This document shows, in pieces, positions 1 through 9,625 of a stretch of DNA of 37,300 nt. The notes under the pieces are model-generated. The model made no database searches and was not told the origin of the DNA. It was given only the letters and a program-made list of their open reading frames with translations. Numbering within the stretch: the first letter of the stretch is position 1; the number at the start of each line of letters is the position of its first letter. The translations under genes were made by a program, and so were the position numbers. The stretch spans positions 1 to 37,300 of the forward strand of contig JALOTH010000029.1 in assembly GCA_025458035.1 (NCBI GenBank), written 5' to 3'. Source of the DNA: Rhodospirillales bacterium (lineage in GTDB: Bacteria; Pseudomonadota; Alphaproteobacteria; Rhodospirillales; Defluviicoccaceae).

Positions 1-657
1 CCAGCCGGCGGCGGCCATCTCGTGTAACGCCGCTTCGCCGATGCGGCGATAGATGTCGTTGTTGATGCGGGTGAGCACCTGCTGAATTTCGGTCGCCGGC
101 AGATTGTCGGCGAACATGGCCTCGGCCAGTTCGACCTCCGCCACCTTCACCGCCTTCAGGCCGCTCAGCGTTCCTTCGTGGCTTAGCCGGTCGATCTGCC
201 GCAGCAGTCCCTCGGCGGCGATCGCCAGCGCGTCGGCAAGATCGAGCAACCCGGCAAGCCGTCCGTGCCGGTCGACCACCGGCAGTCGCTTGAGGTTCAA
301 GCGCCGCAAGGTGCCGATGGCGTGGTAGAGGTATTCGCTGCGAAGAACGGTCACCACCGGCGCCGTCATCACCGCCGAGGCGGGTGTGTCCGGCGGCACG
401 CGAAAGGCGATGCGGCGGGCGATGTCGGTTTCGTCAATGATGCCGACGGGCCGGCCCGCCCGGTCGGTGACGACGACGGCCGCGCTGTTTTCAAAGACCA
501 ATGCCGCCATCATGTCGGCAACCCGCATGGTCGGGCGAATGACCAGGACATTGCGCGTCGGACGCATGCAGTCGCGGACCCGGAGGCCGAACAAGGAGGC
601 CCGGGAGCCGGCGGCCGGACTGGCGTCGCGGGGCGGGGGCGCGGCTTCACTCACCAT
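1..657 (-). CDS. CBS-pair protein, probable DUF294-type nucleotidyltransferase family (C-terminus runs off window)
   Basis: Reverse-strand reading from ATG at 657: MVSEAAPPPRD...VRDCMRPTRNVLVIRPTMRVADMMAALVFENSAAVVVTDRAGRPVGIIDETDIARRI...VMTAPVVTV...LKRLPVVDRHGRLAGLLDLADAL: two CBS motifs, then ...INNDIYRRI resembling the DUF294 linker. Confidence 0.75.
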   Translation of the reverse strand, partial: MVSEAAPPPRDASPAAGSRASLFGLRVRDCMRPTRNVLVIRPTMRVADMMAALVFENSAAVVVTDRAGRPVGIIDETDIARRIAFRVPPDTPASAVMTAPVVTVLRSEYLYHAIGTLRRLNLKRLPVVDRHGRLAGLLDLADALAIAAEGLLRQIDRLSHEGTLSGLKAVKVAEVELAEAMFADNLPATEIQQVLTRINNDIYRRIGEAALHEMAAAGW

Positions 658-862
658 CGGCAGGAGCGGGCCACTGCCGCCGGTCCCGGCCGGGTTGTCC
701 GTGACAGTCGAAGGTGTTATCAGTCCTGTCGCGCATCCGGCACGCTCCAATTTTCGCGCAAGTCTTCGCCGCGGCTGCGGCCAAAGGACGCGGCGGGCCG
801 GACGGGGACCAGCAACGGCGGCGGAACGCCGGCGCTGCCATGACACGAGGGGAGAGGGCGCC

Positions 863-2854
863 GTGCCGTCGAAAGTCGTCTGGCTGTTCGCCTTCGTCAT
901 TCTCTATTGGACGTACTGCATCTACTGGGGCATTCGCGGCGCACAGATGGCGCGAACCGCCAGTGATTACTTCATCGCTGGCCGCAAGCTGCCGCTGTGG
1001 GTGTTCGTGCTGGCGGCGACCGCCACGTCCTACTCCGGCTGGACGTTCATCGGGCACCCGGGCCTCGTCTTTCGCGATGGGTTTCAATACGCGTTCGCAT
1101 CGTTTTATGCCATCACCATCCCGTTCACCGGCGTGCTGTTCCTGAAGCGGCAATGGATGCTTGGCAAGCGTTTCGGCTATGTGACGCCGGGCGAAATGCT
1201 GGCCGATTACTTCCAGGGAGATGCGATCCGCATCCTCACCGTCGTTGTCGCCCTGTTCTATTCGGTACCCTATCTCGGTTTGCAATTGGCGGCGTCCGGC
1301 TACCTGTTCAACGTGCTGACGATTACCGAGGCGTTTCCCCACGGCATGGTCGGCGAGACCTTCGGCATGTGGGTGCTGTCGATTGTCGTGGTGCTTTATG
1401 TCGCCTCCGGCGGGCTGCGCGCCGTCGCCTATGTCGATACGGTTCAGTGCGTTCTGCTGTGGCTCGGCATCGTCATCGTCGGCCTGATCGCCCTCGACGC
1501 GGTCGGCGGCTTTTCGTCGCTGAACGCAGCGATGGCCCGCCTCGCCGGCACCGACATCGGGCGCTGGGGCACGACGGAAGGCGTCGCATTCTCCGGCGGG
1601 GACTTCAACGCCTATTTTGCCGTCCCCGGCATCATCCAGTGGACGGCGGGAGAAGGAGTCGAGGAATCGACCGGCGGGCTGTGGACCGGCGTCATGATCC
1701 TCACCTACATGATGGCGCTGATGGGCATCCAGGCCGCGCCGGCGTTTACCATGTGGGCCTTTTCCAACAGCAGCCCGGCGCCGTTCGCACCGCAGGCGGT
1801 GTGGGCCTCGGCCGCCTGGATCGGCGGCACGCTGATTTTTTTTACGGCGTTTCAGGGCATGGCGGCGCAGTTTCTCGGCGCCAATCCCGCCGTCACCGCT
1901 GCCGGGCTGGCGGTCGACCCGAACCTGTTGCCGGCCTCGATCGCCGATAATCCCGATACCCTGGTGCCATACTACTTCAACCTTATCGCGGACACCGCGC
2001 CGTGGCTGGTCGGTCTTCTTGCCGTGTGCGCGGTGGCGGCGATGCAGTCCACCGGCGCCGCCTATATCTCCACCGCTGGCGCCATCCTCACGCGCGATCT
2101 GTATAAGCGCTATATCAACCGCCGTGCGACGCACATGACGCAAAAGCTGTTCGGACGCATCGGCGTGTTCATCATCGTCGCCCTGGCGTTGCTGGTCGCC
2201 ACCTATTCCGATCAGGCCCTGGTGCTGCTCGGCGGGCTTGCCGTCGCCTTCGGCTTGCAGATGTGGGTGCCGCTGGCGGCCATCTGCTATTTGCCGCAGA
2301 TTACCCGCGCCGGAGCCACGGCCGGCCTCGCCTGCGGCCTCATCGCCGTGGCGATGACGGACTCGATCGGGCCCGCCTTGTTTGGCGACGCGCTGCCATG
2401 GGGACGCTTCCCGCTCACCATCCATTCCGCCGGCTGGGGCATTCTGGTGAACATCGTCGTCTGCGCCGTCGTTTCGGCGCTCACCGATGACCCGCGCCAG
2501 GCCAGTCACCGCAAGCGGTTTCACGCGTTCCTCGACGAGCATACCCGCCTGTCTGCACGCAAGCGGAGTTTTATACCCGTTGCCTGGGGCGTGACGGCGG
2601 CCTGGTTTCTGTTTGCCATCGGCCCCGGCGCGGTGATCGGCAACTGGATTTTCGGCCGCCCCGACGCCGGCCCCGACGGCTGGATGTTCGGGATCCCGTC
2701 GATCTGGGCGTGGCAGATCCTGTTCTGGCTGGCCGGCATCGCGCTGTTGTGGTTCCTCGCCTACTGGATGGAGTTGGCGACGGTACCGTCGCGGGACGTG
2801 CAGGCGCTCGTCGACGACATCGGCGACACGGCGTTGCCAAAACCAGGATCGTAA
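863..2854 (+). CDS. Sodium:solute symporter family (SSS) permease
   Basis: GTG start preceded by gaggggagagg; many TM segments; ASDYFIAGRKLPLWVFVLAATATSYSGWTFIGHPGLVF is SSS-like. The ORF-track start at 386 is an upstream extension overlapping the divergent CBS gene. Confidence 0.85.
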   Translation: MPSKVVWLFAFVILYWTYCIYWGIRGAQMARTASDYFIAGRKLPLWVFVLAATATSYSGWTFIGHPGLVFRDGFQYAFASFYAITIPFTGVLFLKRQWMLGKRFGYVTPGEMLADYFQGDAIRILTVVVALFYSVPYLGLQLAASGYLFNVLTITEAFPHGMVGETFGMWVLSIVVVLYVASGGLRAVAYVDTVQCVLLWLGIVIVGLIALDAVGGFSSLNAAMARLAGTDIGRWGTTEGVAFSGGDFNAYFAVPGIIQWTAGEGVEESTGGLWTGVMILTYMMALMGIQAAPAFTMWAFSNSSPAPFAPQAVWASAAWIGGTLIFFTAFQGMAAQFLGANPAVTAAGLAVDPNLLPASIADNPDTLVPYYFNLIADTAPWLVGLLAVCAVAAMQSTGAAYISTAGAILTRDLYKRYINRRATHMTQKLFGRIGVFIIVALALLVATYSDQALVLLGGLAVAFGLQMWVPLAAICYLPQITRAGATAGLACGLIAVAMTDSIGPALFGDALPWGRFPLTIHSAGWGILVNIVVCAVVSALTDDPRQASHRKRFHAFLDEHTRLSARKRSFIPVAWGVTAAWFLFAIGPGAVIGNWIFGRPDAGPDGWMFGIPSIWAWQILFWLAGIALLWFLAYWMELATVPSRDVQALVDDIGDTALPKPGS

Positions 2855-3010
2855 CCCCGGCGCTTGGCGCCGGTCGTCTGGCGCCAGGGTTGCCGCGGCT
2901 GCGTCTGAGTTCAGCCATCATAATCCCATAACGTTGACACCCCTATGGGGATGCGCCTACAAGGCCGCCCGCAAGCCATCGGCTTGCGCGTTGCGTATGG
3001 AGGGAGGAGT

Positions 3011-3355
3011 ATGGATAAGCACGAACAAAGGCTGCACGCCGTCGCCGCGCGGCGCTGGAAGATCGCGTTTATTTTGAGCGCGATCATGCTCGTCGCCTAC
3101 TACGGCTTCATTTTGCTGGTCGCCGCCGACGTCGGCGTCATTCAGAACCTGCTCAAGGCGGGGACGGCGATCCCGGCGGCGGGACTCGGCGATCAGATCA
3201 CGCTGGGCATCCGTCTTGGCGACGGACTGTCCGTTGGCATCCTGCTCGGCGCCATGGTCATCGTCTTCGCGTGGGTGTTAACCACCATTTATGTCAACTG
3301 GGCGAACAAAGTCTACGACCGCGAGATCGAAGACTTGAGCCATCTCGCGAGGTGA
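3011..3355 (+). CDS. DUF485 family membrane protein (YjcH-like small subunit)
   Basis: ATG after AGGGAGGAGT; two TM helices, ending ...YVNWANKVYDREIEDLSHLAR, immediately upstream of an ActP-like symporter. Confidence 0.8.
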   Translation: MDKHEQRLHAVAARRWKIAFILSAIMLVAYYGFILLVAADVGVIQNLLKAGTAIPAAGLGDQITLGIRLGDGLSVGILLGAMVIVFAWVLTTIYVNWANKVYDREIEDLSHLAR

Positions 3356-3358
3356 GCC

Positions 3359-5086
3359 ATGGAAAGCGACTGGACGTCCATTCTGTTTTTCTTTCTGTTC
3401 GTCTCGGCGACTCTTGGTATTACCTACTGGGCGGCGAAGCGAACGAAAACCACTGAGCACTTCTACGCCGCCGGCCGCTCCATCACCGGCTTCCAGAACG
3501 GTCTGGCGCTTGCCGGTGACTACATGAGCGCGGCGAGCTTCCTCGGCATCGCCGGCCTCGTCGCGTTGAACGGCTTCGACGGCCTGATTTATTCCACGGG
3601 CTGGCTGGTCGGCTGGCCGATCATCCTGTTCCTGATCGCCGAGCCGCTGCGCAACCTTGGCAAGTACACGTTCACCGATGTCGTCGCCTACCGCCTGCAG
3701 CAAAAGCCGGTGCGCATCGCCGCGGCAATCGGCACGATGGCGGTGGTGCTCACCTACCTGATCGCGCAGATGGTCGGCTCCGGCACGCTGATCAAGCTGC
3801 TGTTCGGCATCCCCTACGTCTGGGCGTGCGTCCTCGTCGGCGTCGTCATGATGACCTACGTGCTGTTCGGCGGCATGATCGCGACCACCTGGGTGCAGAT
3901 CATCAAGGCCTGCCTGCTGCTCGGCGGCGCCACGGTGATGGCGCTCATCGTCCTGTCGAAATTCGGTTTCGACCCGACTGCCCTGTTTGCCCAGGCGGCA
4001 CAGGAAGGGTGCAAGGACCGCGCCGCCGACGGCAGCCTCATCCCCGCCGGCAGTCAACTGTTCTGCTACGGCGGCAAGGTGCTCGAACCGGGAACGAAAG
4101 TGGTCACCGGCGCCTGGGATGCAATCTCCCTTGGCATGGCCCTGATGTTCGGCACGGCGGGACTGCCACACATCCTGATGCGCTTTTACACCGTGCCGAA
4201 CGCCAAGGCGGCGCGGGTTTCCGTGCAGTGGGCAACCATCTGGATCGGCGGGTTTTACCTGATCACCTTCATCCTCGGCTTTGGATCGATGGTGCTGGTC
4301 GGCCAACAGAACATCCTGGCGGCCGGCGGCGGCGGCAACATGGCAGCACCGCTGCTCGCCAAGGTGATCGCCGGCGACATCTTCTTCGGCTTCATCTGTG
4401 CCGTTGCCTTCGCCACCATCCTCGCCGTCGTCGCCGGCCTGACGCTGGCCGGTGCCGGCGCGCTCTCCCACGACCTTTGGGTGAACGTGGTGCGTGGCGG
4501 TAACGCCCCGCAGCACGAACAGATGATCGCTGCCCGTTCAGCCTCGATCATCCTCGGCGTCCTCGCCATTATCCTGGGCATCATCTTCGAGGGGCAGAAC
4601 GTCGCCTACATGGTCGGGTTGACGTTCTCCATCGCCGCCTCGGCCAACTTCCCGGCGCTGGTGCTCTCGGTGTTCTGGCGCCGCTTCACCACCTGGGGGG
4701 CGGTGCTCAGCATCCTCTTTGGGGCGATTGGCACCATCGTGCTGATCATTCTCGGTCCGACCATCCAGTTCGACCTATTGTTTCCCAAGGTCGGCACCGA
4801 GATCACCCAGGCGATGGTCGATGCCTACCGCTCGATCCCGGGCATGGACTCGATCGCCGTCGGCGGCAAGATCAATGCCCAACTGATGGCGGCCTATCAG
4901 GCTTACATCAAGTCGCAATGGTGGTTCTTCCCGCTGAAGAACCCCTGCATCTACACGATGACTGGCGCCTTCCTCATCGGCATCATTGTCTCGCTGCTGG
5001 TCCCCGAGCGGTCCGCATCCGAGGGTTTTGCCGAGGTCGAGCGGCGCGCGGTGCTGGGCGAGCCGAAAGGCGCCATCGCCGGATAA
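3359..5086 (+). CDS. actP: Cation/acetate symporter, ActP-like
   Basis: [60 protein letters not shown] is characteristic of ActP-like SSS members; 3 bp after the DUF485 gene. Confidence 0.88.
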   Translation: MESDWTSILFFFLFVSATLGITYWAAKRTKTTEHFYAAGRSITGFQNGLALAGDYMSAASFLGIAGLVALNGFDGLIYSTGWLVGWPIILFLIAEPLRNLGKYTFTDVVAYRLQQKPVRIAAAIGTMAVVLTYLIAQMVGSGTLIKLLFGIPYVWACVLVGVVMMTYVLFGGMIATTWVQIIKACLLLGGATVMALIVLSKFGFDPTALFAQAAQEGCKDRAADGSLIPAGSQLFCYGGKVLEPGTKVVTGAWDAISLGMALMFGTAGLPHILMRFYTVPNAKAARVSVQWATIWIGGFYLITFILGFGSMVLVGQQNILAAGGGGNMAAPLLAKVIAGDIFFGFICAVAFATILAVVAGLTLAGAGALSHDLWVNVVRGGNAPQHEQMIAARSASIILGVLAIILGIIFEGQNVAYMVGLTFSIAASANFPALVLSVFWRRFTTWGAVLSILFGAIGTIVLIILGPTIQFDLLFPKVGTEITQAMVDAYRSIPGMDSIAVGGKINAQLMAAYQAYIKSQWWFFPLKNPCIYTMTGAFLIGIIVSLLVPERSASEGFAEVERRAVLGEPKGAIAG

Positions 5087-5134
5087 TCACGCCGGGCCAA
5101 ACCGAAAACGAGAGCCATGGCAACACCACAGACT

Positions 5135-5165
5135 GGGCCGGGGACATTCCCCGGCCCTTTCTGTT
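5135..5165 (+). terminator. Rho-independent terminator/attenuator after actP
   Basis: GGGCCGGGGA-cat-TCCCCGGCCC perfect 10-bp stem followed by TTTCTGTTTC. Confidence 0.8.
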
Positions 5166-5239
5166 TCTGCGGGAGCGGTGTATGACGCGCATTTCCGCGA
5201 GCATCCCGATGCCGCAAGTCTGATGCCGCCAGTTTGGGC

Positions 5240-7099
5240 ATGACCATGGGTGAAGCGACGCTGACCGAGGAGACGGCCGCCCGCGGCGACGACGAGCGAC
5301 TGAAAGCCGTGATGCCCTTCGACCGGCTGTCCGCCGACGAACTGCGGGAAGCCGCACGGGCGCTCGAACCCGCCACCTACAATGCCGGCGAGACGATCCT
5401 GCCCCGAATGCGGCCGGCGAGCCATCTGCACATCGTCCGCGAAGGCACCGTCGAGGAACTGGACGCGGGCGGCGTCGTCGCCCGCTATCAGCCCGGCAGC
5501 GTCTTCGATTACCGAGCGCTGGCGCAGGGGCGCGCCGAGCACGTGTTCATCGCCCGCACGAAAACCGTCTGTGAGCTGTTGCCGGCGCCGGTGGTGATCG
5601 CGCTGACCCGGCGCAACGCCGAGTTCCTCGCCTACTGGCAGGCCGAACTGGAGCGCCGTGCCGACGCCCTGATCACCATCCAGCAGCAGCGGGAAGCCGC
5701 CTCGTTCCTGCTTGGCCGGCTCGGCGACGGCGAGTTGCACCCGGCCCAATTCGTGCCGGCGTCGACGACGCTGCAGGAGGCGGTCTCGCTGATGAACCAG
5801 CGCGCGACCTCGTTCGTGCTCGTTGAAGCCGGTGACCGGGTCGGGATTTTTACTGGCCGCGACGCGCGCGAGAAATCCTTGCTGATGGGGCTCGACGGCT
5901 CGACGCCGATCGGCGATCTGGCATCCTTCGATCTCGTCACCCTGGATAAGGATGACTTTCTGTTCAATGCCCTGGTGATGATGACGCAGCACGCCATCCG
6001 TCACATCGTCGTCACCGACGGCGGCGCCATCGTCGGCGTGTTCGAGCAGAGCGACCTGCTGCGCTTTTTTAGCGACAGCTCGTTCGCCATCGCCAACCAC
6101 ATCGAGCGGGCGCGCACGCCGGCCGACCTGGAAGAGACGGGACGCTCGATCCCCCGCCTGATCGAGACCCTCCACAACCGAGGCGTGAAGCCGCGCTATA
6201 TTGCCCGCGTCGTCACCAACCTCAACCGCAAGACCTTCCGGCGGCTGTTCGAGCAGATCGTGCCGGCGGAGATGCGCGCCGGCGCCTGCCTGATCGTCAT
6301 GGGCAGCGAGGGCCGCGCCGAACAGCTGCTGCCCACCGACCAGGACAACGCGGTGATTTTCGAGACCACGCCGCCGACGGGCGTCAACGAACCGTTGCAG
6401 GCGTTCTCCGCTTCGCTGTCGAAGCTGGGCTACCCCCCCTGCCCCGGTAACATCATGGTCTCCAATCCCGCGTGGGCGCGCGCCTTTGCCGACTTTCGCC
6501 GCGACGTCGGTCACTGGCTTTATGACGGCAAGATGGAGGGCTTCCTCAACCTCGCCATTCTGTTCGATGCGGCGCCGGTGGCCGGCGACGAGACCTTGCT
6601 GCAGCGACTGAAGGAGCACCTGTTCGATCTGGCCAGGCAGGAGCAGGGAGCACTCGGGTTTTTCGCCCGTGCCGTGCTCAATTTCCCGACGCCGCTGGGC
6701 TTCCTCGGCCGCCTCGTCAGCGAGTCCGGCGAACCGCACAAGGGCCTGATCGACGTGAAGAAGGGCGGGCTGTTCCCGGTTGTCCACGGCATCCGCTCGC
6801 TGGCGCTGGAACGGCGGATCACCGACACCAACACCATCGCCCGCATCCAGGCCCTGTCCGCCACCGGCCATTTCACCGACACGTTTGCCGCCGATCTCAT
6901 CGAGGCCTTCGACTTCATGAGCATGCTTCGCCTGCGCCGGCAGCTTGAGGCTTGGCGATCCGGCGCGGCGGCGGACAATTTCATCGATCCGAGGCGGCTA
7001 TCGAAGCTGGATCGCGGCCTGCTCCGCGATTCCTTCCGCGTGGTCAACGAGCTGAAGTCCTCACTGAGTTACCATTTCCGTCTGGGCTATGTATCTTAG
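5240..7099 (+). CDS. cNMP-binding / CBS-pair / DUF294 putative nucleotidyltransferase
   Basis: N-terminal cNMP-binding-like domain, two CBS motifs, MGSEGRAEQLLPTDQDNAVIFE nucleotidyltransferase motif. Start could be TTG 5234, ATG 5240 or ATG 5246. Confidence 0.85.
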   Translation: MTMGEATLTEETAARGDDERLKAVMPFDRLSADELREAARALEPATYNAGETILPRMRPASHLHIVREGTVEELDAGGVVARYQPGSVFDYRALAQGRAEHVFIARTKTVCELLPAPVVIALTRRNAEFLAYWQAELERRADALITIQQQREAASFLLGRLGDGELHPAQFVPASTTLQEAVSLMNQRATSFVLVEAGDRVGIFTGRDAREKSLLMGLDGSTPIGDLASFDLVTLDKDDFLFNALVMMTQHAIRHIVVTDGGAIVGVFEQSDLLRFFSDSSFAIANHIERARTPADLEETGRSIPRLIETLHNRGVKPRYIARVVTNLNRKTFRRLFEQIVPAEMRAGACLIVMGSEGRAEQLLPTDQDNAVIFETTPPTGVNEPLQAFSASLSKLGYPPCPGNIMVSNPAWARAFADFRRDVGHWLYDGKMEGFLNLAILFDAAPVAGDETLLQRLKEHLFDLARQEQGALGFFARAVLNFPTPLGFLGRLVSESGEPHKGLIDVKKGGLFPVVHGIRSLALERRITDTNTIARIQALSATGHFTDTFAADLIEAFDFMSMLRLRRQLEAWRSGAAADNFIDPRRLSKLDRGLLRDSFRVVNELKSSLSYHFRLGYVS

Positions 7100-7207
7100 T
7101 GGCCGCCGGTTGCGGCCAACGGGCCGCGGTGCCATGAAAACGGCGCGCCGCTATCGGACGCGCAACAACGAAGCGGCAACCACGCCGCCATTTGGGTCTG
7201 GGAGACG

Positions 7208-9337
7208 TTGTCGATGTCGGTTTACCTGGCCATCCTTGCGGCCATCATTCTGCTCGTCGAGGGCGGCGTCGCCACCGCCATGTTCATGGCGCTGTGGAAT
7301 GGGCTGGGCGCCGACACGCAGGCGGCCCTCGCCACCGCCGCCAATAGTGGCGCCGGCATCCTGATCCTCGGCGGCCTCGTTCTGGCCGCGGTGCCGGTGG
7401 CGGCGCTGATCACCATCAACCGCCGCTACGTGACGCCACTGCCGAAGATCGCCGAGGCGACGCGGGTGGTGGCGATGTCCAACCCGCGCCACCGCATCCC
7501 GATCGACGACGCGCCATCCGAGCTGCGCGATGCGGTGGCCGCCGTCAACCTGCTCGCGGACCGCTTCGAGGCCTCGCGGCAGGAGGTGGAGGACCGCATC
7601 CGCGAGGCCAACACCGCCCTTGAGGAGGAACGCAACACGCTGGCCGCGCTGATGTCGAAGCTGACGCAGGGCGTCGTCGTCTGCAACCCCACCGGCCAGA
7701 TCCTCCTCTACAACCACCTGGCGCAGACCCTGCTGAGCAGCGGCGCCGCCGGCGGCGAGTGGATCGGCCTCGGCCGTTCGGTCTTCACCATTCTCGACCA
7801 GAAGGTCGTCGAACACGCCCTCGACCAGGCAAATCACCGGCTGAGCGCCGGCGACGCGGCGCTGCTGGTTCCGTTCGTCGCCAATCGTCCCGGCGGGCAG
7901 ATGCTGTCCGTGCATCTGGTGCCGATCCCCGACGCCGAGCGCCGCCTGCGCGGCTACATCCTGACCCTCGAAGATGTCACCCGCCGGTCGGACAGCGAGC
8001 AGCGGCGCGGCAAGCTGCTGCACTCGCTGATCCAGGGGCAGCGATCCAGCCTCGCCAGCATCCGCGCCGCGATCGAGATCGTCCTCAGCAATCCCGACCT
8101 CGTCGTCGCCGAGCGCCAGCAGTTCCTTGACGTGATCAGCGATGAGGCGACCCGGCTGGGCGATCAGCTCGACGGCCTGGAGCGGGAGTATGCCGCCGAC
8201 CTGAAGGTGAACTGGCTGCTGGAAGAAATGCTGGGCACCGACCTGCTCGCCGCCATTGGTCGCAGCGTGACGGAAAAGACGAAGACCGCCATCGAGGTGA
8301 CGGCGCCGCTGGAACCGGTATGGCTGCGCGTCGATTCCTATGCCATCGCCCAGGTCGTCGTCTTTCTCGTCGAACGCATCCAGCCGCTGTGCCGCGCCGA
8401 GGGGTTCGGGCTGCACCTGGAAGCCCGGCGCAACCTCGCCGCCCTTGTCCTCGATTGGAACGGCGCCCCCCTCAACATGGAAGCCCTGCGCAACTGGTGG
8501 GACCGCAGCGTGATTTCCGAAAGCGCCGGCCGGTCGCTGACGTTGTTCGATGTCATTGAACGGCACGGCGGCGCGACCTGGGCACATGCCGCCGCCGGTC
8601 GCCGGCCAGCGGTCCAGATCGTCCTGCCGGCGGGCGAAGCGGCGGGCCAGCATCTGAGCGGACCCGCCGACGACATGGCGGGACCGGATTTCGACTTCCG
8701 GCTGTTCGCTGGCGGCGTCGCCGGCGGCGTCCTCGACGACACCCCGCTGTCGAAGCTGCATTACACCGTCCTCGACACCGAGACCACCGGCCTCGATCCC
8801 GCCGGCGGCGATGAAATCATCGCCATCGGCGCCGTCCGCATCGTCAATGGCCGCATCCTGAAGCGGGAAACCTTTGACGTGCTGGTCAATCCGCGGCGGG
8901 TGATTTCGCGGGAATCGCAAGCCATCCACGGCATTTCGCCGGCGATGCTGCGGACGATGCCGGGCATCGAAGACGTGCTGCCGAAGCTCGCCCGCTTCGT
9001 CGAGGACTCCGTCATCGTCGGCCACAACATCGCTTTCGACATGCGCTTCCTGGCGAAGAAGGAAGCGGAGACGGGCGTGAAGTTCACCAATCCCGTGCTC
9101 GATACGCTGTTACTGGAGCTGATCGCCCACCCCAACATCGAGGACAAGAGCCTCGAAGCGATCGCCGGCCGGCTCGGCATCACCATCACCGGCCGCCACA
9201 CCGCCCTTGGCGATGCCATGGCCACCGCCGAGGTGTTCCTGGCGCTGCTGCCGATGCTGGCGGAGAAGGGCATCAGCACCCTCGGCACCGCGCGGCGGGC
9301 GTGCGAACAGCATGCGCTGATGAAGATGACCGGCTGA
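7208..9337 (+). CDS. Membrane PAS / degenerate histidine-kinase-like protein fused to DEDDh 3'-5' exonuclease (DnaQ/epsilon-like)
   Basis: Two N-terminal TM helices, HAMP/PAS-like segments, HisKA-like LLHSLIQGQRSSLASIRAAIEI lacking His, then VLDTETTGLDPAGGDEIIAIGAVRI...IVGHNIAFDMRFL...GRHTALGDAMATAEVF exonuclease motifs. Confidence 0.82.
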   Translation: MSMSVYLAILAAIILLVEGGVATAMFMALWNGLGADTQAALATAANSGAGILILGGLVLAAVPVAALITINRRYVTPLPKIAEATRVVAMSNPRHRIPIDDAPSELRDAVAAVNLLADRFEASRQEVEDRIREANTALEEERNTLAALMSKLTQGVVVCNPTGQILLYNHLAQTLLSSGAAGGEWIGLGRSVFTILDQKVVEHALDQANHRLSAGDAALLVPFVANRPGGQMLSVHLVPIPDAERRLRGYILTLEDVTRRSDSEQRRGKLLHSLIQGQRSSLASIRAAIEIVLSNPDLVVAERQQFLDVISDEATRLGDQLDGLEREYAADLKVNWLLEEMLGTDLLAAIGRSVTEKTKTAIEVTAPLEPVWLRVDSYAIAQVVVFLVERIQPLCRAEGFGLHLEARRNLAALVLDWNGAPLNMEALRNWWDRSVISESAGRSLTLFDVIERHGGATWAHAAAGRRPAVQIVLPAGEAAGQHLSGPADDMAGPDFDFRLFAGGVAGGVLDDTPLSKLHYTVLDTETTGLDPAGGDEIIAIGAVRIVNGRILKRETFDVLVNPRRVISRESQAIHGISPAMLRTMPGIEDVLPKLARFVEDSVIVGHNIAFDMRFLAKKEAETGVKFTNPVLDTLLLELIAHPNIEDKSLEAIAGRLGITITGRHTALGDAMATAEVFLALLPMLAEKGISTLGTARRACEQHALMKMTG

Positions 9338-9358
9338 CGCCGCGCGGCGGGGCGGTGC

Positions 9359-9625
9359 TTGGCGATGCCGACGCTGGCGACCCCGGAAGGCGTCTGGCTG
9401 TGGTCGCTGGTGCTGGCGCTGGCCCTCGCCCTGCCGCTGCGCCGGCTGATTTTCGTGCTGGCGATGCGGCGGGCGCTGCGGCGGACCACGAGCGGCACGG
9501 TGGACATCGACGACGCGCAGCGGCGACGGCTGCGGCGGCGAGCGACGGTGAGCGCGCTGCTGCTGTCGGTGCTGTTCGCCGTCCTCTACGTGCACGCCCT
9601 GGCGGGCCGCCTCGCCGCGCCATGA
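9359..9625 (+). CDS. Small membrane protein, unknown function
   Basis: Starts 21 bp after the exonuclease stop (TTG 9359 or ATG 9365); two hydrophobic helices; stop overlaps next ATG (ATGA). Confidence 0.6.
   Translation: MAMPTLATPEGVWLWSLVLALALALPLRRLIFVLAMRRALRRTTSGTVDIDDAQRRRLRRRATVSALLLSVLFAVLYVHALAGRLAAP

Noticed and set aside
5087-6871. 594-aa minus-strand ORF antisense to the DUF294 gene (and similar long ORFs at 7151-9025, 19165-21570, 647-2542, 30190-32361, 26229-27365)
   Set aside because: Low-complexity, Arg/Gly/Asp/Gln-rich translations antisense to well supported genes; typical of GC-rich codon-position bias.
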